A stretch of 8,790 nucleotides of DNA, taken from NCBI GenBank assembly GCA_036787815.1, contig DAIQOP010000161.1:1-8790 (forward strand). The letters are read 5' to 3'. The notes under the pieces are model-generated. The model ran no database searches, had not been told where the DNA came from, and was given only the letters and a program-made list of their open reading frames with translations. This stretch comes from DATBAK01 sp036787815 (GTDB lineage Bacteria > Actinomycetota > Acidimicrobiia > IMCC26256 > PALSA-610). Position numbers and translations under genes: made by a program. Below are positions 5,796 through 8,790 of this stretch, one piece after another (position 1 is the stretch's first letter; each line of letters starts with the position of its first letter).

Positions 5796-7841
5796 ATGGG
5801 CAATCGGCTTCGCGAGGCGGGCTCGGAGCGGCTCGAAGCGGCGACCGAACGGCCTGACGTCTGGGGGCGCGGGCGCTGGCGTCTCCGCGATCTGCGTGGC
5901 CGCGATCGGCTGTTCGCGATCGCCCTGCTAGTGCTCGTGCTTACGCCCTTCGCGGTGGCGCTCGTCCGTGCGTTCGGTGACGGGTGGATCCCCAGCGGCG
6001 ACGAGGCAAACATCGCGACCCGAGGGCTCGACGTGTTCAGCCGTCACCCACCGTTGACCGGTCTGCCATCGACGTCCCTCCTCTACGGCGACCAGATCGC
6101 GACGAACCATCCCGGTCCGATCGAGTTCTATCTTCTCGCAGTACCGGTTCGCGTGTTGGGCATGTCGGCGGGCCCGTTGCTCACCGCCGCGGTGATCAAC
6201 GCGGCGTTCTCGCTCATCGCCCTCTGGGCGTTCTTCCGGCGGCTCGGGTTGACTGCAATGTTGTGGGCAGGCGTGCTCCTGCTTGCCGTGATGTGGTCGG
6301 CCGGTACCGCAGTGCTCACCGACACTCTCAGCTCGAGCATGACGATGTACTCGGTCGTGTGCGTGGCGGTACTTGCGTGGGCCCTCGTCGACGGCGACCT
6401 TCGGCTCCTCCCACTAGCGTCACTCGTCGCCAGCTATGCCGCGCAGCAGCATCTCGCTGCGGCGCTGGTCGTGCTGGCACTCATGGTCGTTGCGCTCTCC
6501 GCGCTCAGCATCCAGATCGTGATCCGCGTCCGGCGCGGTGACACGACGATCGTGAAGGCCGCGCTGCGCTGGGCGGCCGGAGCCGCCGCGATCGCGGCGG
6601 TGTGCTGGACGCCCGTTGCGATCGATGAGATCACCGGTCACCCGGGCAATCTGACCAAGATCGTGCGGTTTGCGCGCGACAACACCCGACCCACAATGGG
6701 CCTCAAGTCCGGGCTCTATCAAGCGCTTCACAGCGTCGCTCCACCAACCATCCTCAGTCGCACCGACACGACCGGACTCTTCTTCCTGAACGCGCCCCGA
6801 CCCTTGCAGATGAGCCTCGGCGTGCTCGTCGTCGCTGCGCTCGTCGCGCTCGCATGGGAAACACGCTACCGGTCGCCCGCGGTAGCCCGACTTGCGCTCG
6901 TCGCGCTCGTGTTGCTCGCCGCCGGCATCGTCAACGGTAGCAACGTTCCCCGCGGCGTGGAGTCGGTCAAGCTCAACCTCTACCGATGGACCTGGGCGTT
7001 GGCCCTCCTCACCTGGACCGCACTCGGCCTCGGCATCGCACACCTTGCCCGTCGCGCGACGAGCAAGATCGCGATCGCCCACCGTGCAACGCGCCTCATA
7101 CGACCCGCGCTCCTCCTCGTCGTGGCGCTCATCGCGGGATCGATCCTGCTTGTCAGCGGGAGTGACGACCACAACCGAGAGCGACCCGAATTCCGGGCCG
7201 AGAAGCGCATCATCACGCAAGTACTTGCCCACGTCGACCGCCATCACCCCGTGTACATCACGAGCAACGGGAACGACGCGACCTTGTCGGTCGCCCCCTA
7301 CATCATCTTCCGTCTCGTCCAAGCCGGCTTGCACGTAGAGGTAACCGCCTTCGGAACCTCGACCGCCGGAATCGGCCGCGCATATCAACCTGGATCCCAC
7401 CCCACCAGAATCGTCGTCTCGAGCGGGAAAGCGGAACGGGCGTCGGGGCCCGGTCGGCTCATCGCGTTGGAACCGTTTGGCCCCGGGCGCACCGCTCGAT
7501 ACGACGAGCTCTCCGCTACGCGCACTGCGCTGCTCGACAGACTTTCCGCCGAAGCCCGAGGAGTGAAGGTCGAACTGGCGCCGGGCGCACGTGCGCTCAT
7601 CGACCGTGAGTACTCGGGCCTGCCTCGGTACCAGCTCGATCAGCTGCTCGACGGTCTGCCCACTGATCCGCTTACCGCGTTCGAAGACCCGACGTTCGTG
7701 AAGCTCGTCCTCGCGGGGATACTTCGCTCGCCTGTCGTCAACAAGAGCAAGTTGCGGGAGCTTGCCGATCTGCCCACGTACCGCTACCGGGGGACGTACG
7801 GCGACGAGCAAGTCGAGGTGCACGTCATCAACCCCACGTGA
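5796..7841 (+). CDS. Large GT-C-like polytopic membrane glycosyltransferase
   Basis: Encodes 681 residues from ATG 5796 to TGA 7839-7841. A charged cytoplasmic tail of about 37 residues precedes helix 1 (about 38-57). The first outer loop carries GDGWIPSGDEANIATRG (61-77), with Asp69-Glu70 in the usual GT-C catalytic position, and NHPGPIEFYLL (104-114), a signature I associate with actinobacterial GT-C proteins. About ten or more hydrophobic segments follow. A further recognisable block is CWTPVAIDEITGHPGNL (270-286), and the last helix is near 437-454. Residues from about 456 to 681 form a hydrophilic domain predicted outside the cell, with no cysteine and no fold I can name. It is much longer than the GT-C protein at 1942-3483 and not obviously its paralogue. 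It diverges from one AT3-SGNH gene and converges on another. The likely role is adding a sugar from a polyprenyl-phosphate donor to an envelope polymer. Catalytic activity is inferred from topology and the acidic motif only. Confidence 0.75.
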   Translation: MGNRLREAGSERLEAATERPDVWGRGRWRLRDLRGRDRLFAIALLVLVLTPFAVALVRAFGDGWIPSGDEANIATRGLDVFSRHPPLTGLPSTSLLYGDQIATNHPGPIEFYLLAVPVRVLGMSAGPLLTAAVINAAFSLIALWAFFRRLGLTAMLWAGVLLLAVMWSAGTAVLTDTLSSSMTMYSVVCVAVLAWALVDGDLRLLPLASLVASYAAQQHLAAALVVLALMVVALSALSIQIVIRVRRGDTTIVKAALRWAAGAAAIAAVCWTPVAIDEITGHPGNLTKIVRFARDNTRPTMGLKSGLYQALHSVAPPTILSRTDTTGLFFLNAPRPLQMSLGVLVVAALVALAWETRYRSPAVARLALVALVLLAAGIVNGSNVPRGVESVKLNLYRWTWALALLTWTALGLGIAHLARRATSKIAIAHRATRLIRPALLLVVALIAGSILLVSGSDDHNRERPEFRAEKRIITQVLAHVDRHHPVYITSNGNDATLSVAPYIIFRLVQAGLHVEVTAFGTSTAGIGRAYQPGSHPTRIVVSSGKAERASGPGRLIALEPFGPGRTARYDELSATRTALLDRLSAEARGVKVELAPGARALIDREYSGLPRYQLDQLLDGLPTDPLTAFEDPTFVKLVLAGILRSPVVNKSKLRELADLPTYRYRGTYGDEQVEVHVINPT

Positions 7842-7922
7842 CCGAGCCGACGCTGCCAGCCGGCGCGTGCGTGGTGCGCGAACGGCCTCGACGCAGCGCG
7901 AGTCGCCCGACGTGCGCCGGAA
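7842..7922. other. Convergent intergenic gap of 81 bases
   Basis: This gap lies between the stop codons of the GT-C-like gene and the second AT3-SGNH gene. Matching CCGGCGC (7860-7866) and GCGCCGG (7914-7920) bracket most of it, but the 47-base interval makes a terminator unlikely. No U-tract hairpin or gene is seen. Confidence 0.45.
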
Positions 7923-8790
7923 CTACCGAACCTGGTCAATCAGCCACTTGGCGACGATCTCGCCGCCCGGCCCGTAGTAGTGGTATTCGTCGGGCCGCAG
8001 AGTGATGCCGTCCTGTTTCTTCCGGCAGCGCCGGTGGGGACAGATGAAGTTGGCAAGGTCGACGAGTTGCGCGCCGGTGTGGGCGGCGACGGCGCGCTTC
8101 AGCGCGTTTTGGCAGTCGTCGGCTCGGTAATCGGCGTAGCCGACGATGCCCGAGTAGGCGGAGGTGGTGATCACGACCTTCGCTCCCGCCGCGGCAAGAA
8201 CCGCGACCTCGCGGGTCAGGGTGCGCTGATAGAGCGAGTCATAGGCCTGGGAACACGGATCGATGCGCCGACCGAGGTACGTCCCGCCACCGTGGGGCGG
8301 GTCGTCGTCCATCCAGAACACGACCTGAGGTAGGAATGCCTTCACGACCGCCGCTTCCCATGGGGGATCACACGGAAGCCGCCGCACGCGCGCCCCGTTG
8401 CGCATCTTCACGGTCTGACCGATGATCTGCGGGGGAAACGTGCAGGCCGTGACCGAGGCGTTGAATACGGCGAGCGGCGGGTTCGTGTGAATCGCTTCGA
8501 AGGCAGGCCCGATGTAATACGCGGTTGAGTTGCCCACGAGGAGGACCCGCCTCGAGCCCGGCGGCGCGGCGTTCTTTCGGATCGCGGCGGCGAGTTCAAC
8601 CGTCTTGCCGTTCGAGGGAGTGCTCCCGGCAACCGGGCTCGACGCTCCGTTGGTGGTTGCGAACAGTGCGATGACGAGGCCCAGCGCGATGGCGGGGGTG
8701 AGTTTGCGGAGTTGGGTGCTGGTGAGTTTGCCGTGTCGGATGGGTTGTTCGAGGAGTGTGTAGGACGCGATGGCGACGGCGAGGGTGATG
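7923..8790 (-). CDS. Second AT3-SGNH O-acyltransferase, C-terminal part (5' end off window)
   Basis: Reading leftwards from the window edge, 288 residues are visible (first full codon at 8789, TAG at 7923-7925). The start and most of the AT3 membrane domain lie beyond the right edge. Visible residues 1-20 are the end of AT3 (ASYTLLEQPIRHG), 30-47 an extra helix, 48-80 a polar linker, and 81-288 an SGNH domain with nucleophile Ser88 in LLVGNS and the Asp267-His270 dyad in RPDEYH. It aligns end to end with the protein at 3750-5629, including VGNS, YDSLYQ, GPGG and AKWLIDQ and six cysteines. By eye about half the positions agree, so they are paralogues rather than recent identical copies. ATG-like or GTG codons inside the visible part, such as the GTG before GNS, are not starts because homology continues upstream. 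The presumed role is O-acylation of a surface glycan, perhaps with a different acceptor or acyl group from its paralogue. Confidence 0.84.
   Translation of the reverse strand, partial: ITLAVAIASYTLLEQPIRHGKLTSTQLRKLTPAIALGLVIALFATTNGASSPVAGSTPSNGKTVELAAAIRKNAAPPGSRRVLLVGNSTAYYIGPAFEAIHTNPPLAVFNASVTACTFPPQIIGQTVKMRNGARVRRLPCDPPWEAAVVKAFLPQVVFWMDDDPPHGGGTYLGRRIDPCSQAYDSLYQRTLTREVAVLAAAGAKVVITTSAYSGIVGYADYRADDCQNALKRAVAAHTGAQLVDLANFICPHRRCRKKQDGITLRPDEYHYYGPGGEIVAKWLIDQVR

Noticed and set aside
6420..7823. Minus-strand open frame of 467 codons opposite the large GT-C gene
   Set aside because: Antisense shadow with Arg/Asp/Glu-rich composition. The plus strand is clearly a membrane protein.
3775..7975. 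Near-identical stretches at about 3776-3810 and 7938-7972 considered as a direct repeat or attachment site
   Set aside because: Both encode the conserved C-terminus (GPGG to AKWLIDQ) of the paralogous SGNH domains, so paralogy explains them. No integrase or tRNA is present.

Overview
The window looks like a piece of a high-GC actinobacterial chromosome. Codon third positions are dominated by G and C, several starts are GTG, and one gene is an AftD-type arabinofuranosyltransferase, a family typical of Actinomycetota. The look of the genes (AftD-like protein without other mycolata markers, acyltransferase-SGNH paralogues) would fit a deep actinobacterial lineage such as Acidimicrobiia, but that placement is inference. 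A run of ten N at 4920-4929 shows this is a scaffolded draft or metagenome assembly.

Layout, left to right, is five large genes on strictly alternating strands. (1) 1-1815 minus: AftD/DUF3367-like GT-C arabinofuranosyltransferase, C-terminus cut by the left edge. (2) 1942-3483 plus: GT-C/GT39-like polytopic glycosyltransferase, divergent from gene 1. (3) 3750-5629 minus: acyltransferase-3 (AT3) membrane domain fused to an SGNH esterase-like domain, convergent with gene 2 and interrupted by the assembly gap. (4) 5796-7841 plus: a second, larger GT-C-like membrane protein, divergent from gene 3. (5) 7923-8790 minus: a second AT3-SGNH protein, clearly a paralogue of gene 3, convergent with gene 4 and cut by the right edge. 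I found no tRNA, rRNA, CRISPR, transposase or phage gene.

All five products are integral membrane proteins expected to use lipid-linked sugars or acyl donors at the cytoplasmic membrane and to act on its outer face. Together they read as a cell-envelope glycan locus: GT-C enzymes extend an arabinan-like or other surface polysaccharide, and AT3-SGNH enzymes O-acylate it. The arrangement GT-C(+) facing AT3-SGNH(-) occurs twice in a row. Because no two neighbours share a strand, each gene probably has its own promoter. The two divergent gaps hold inverted repeats and promoter-like hexamers, and the first convergent junction starts with a strong GC hairpin at the end of gene 2.
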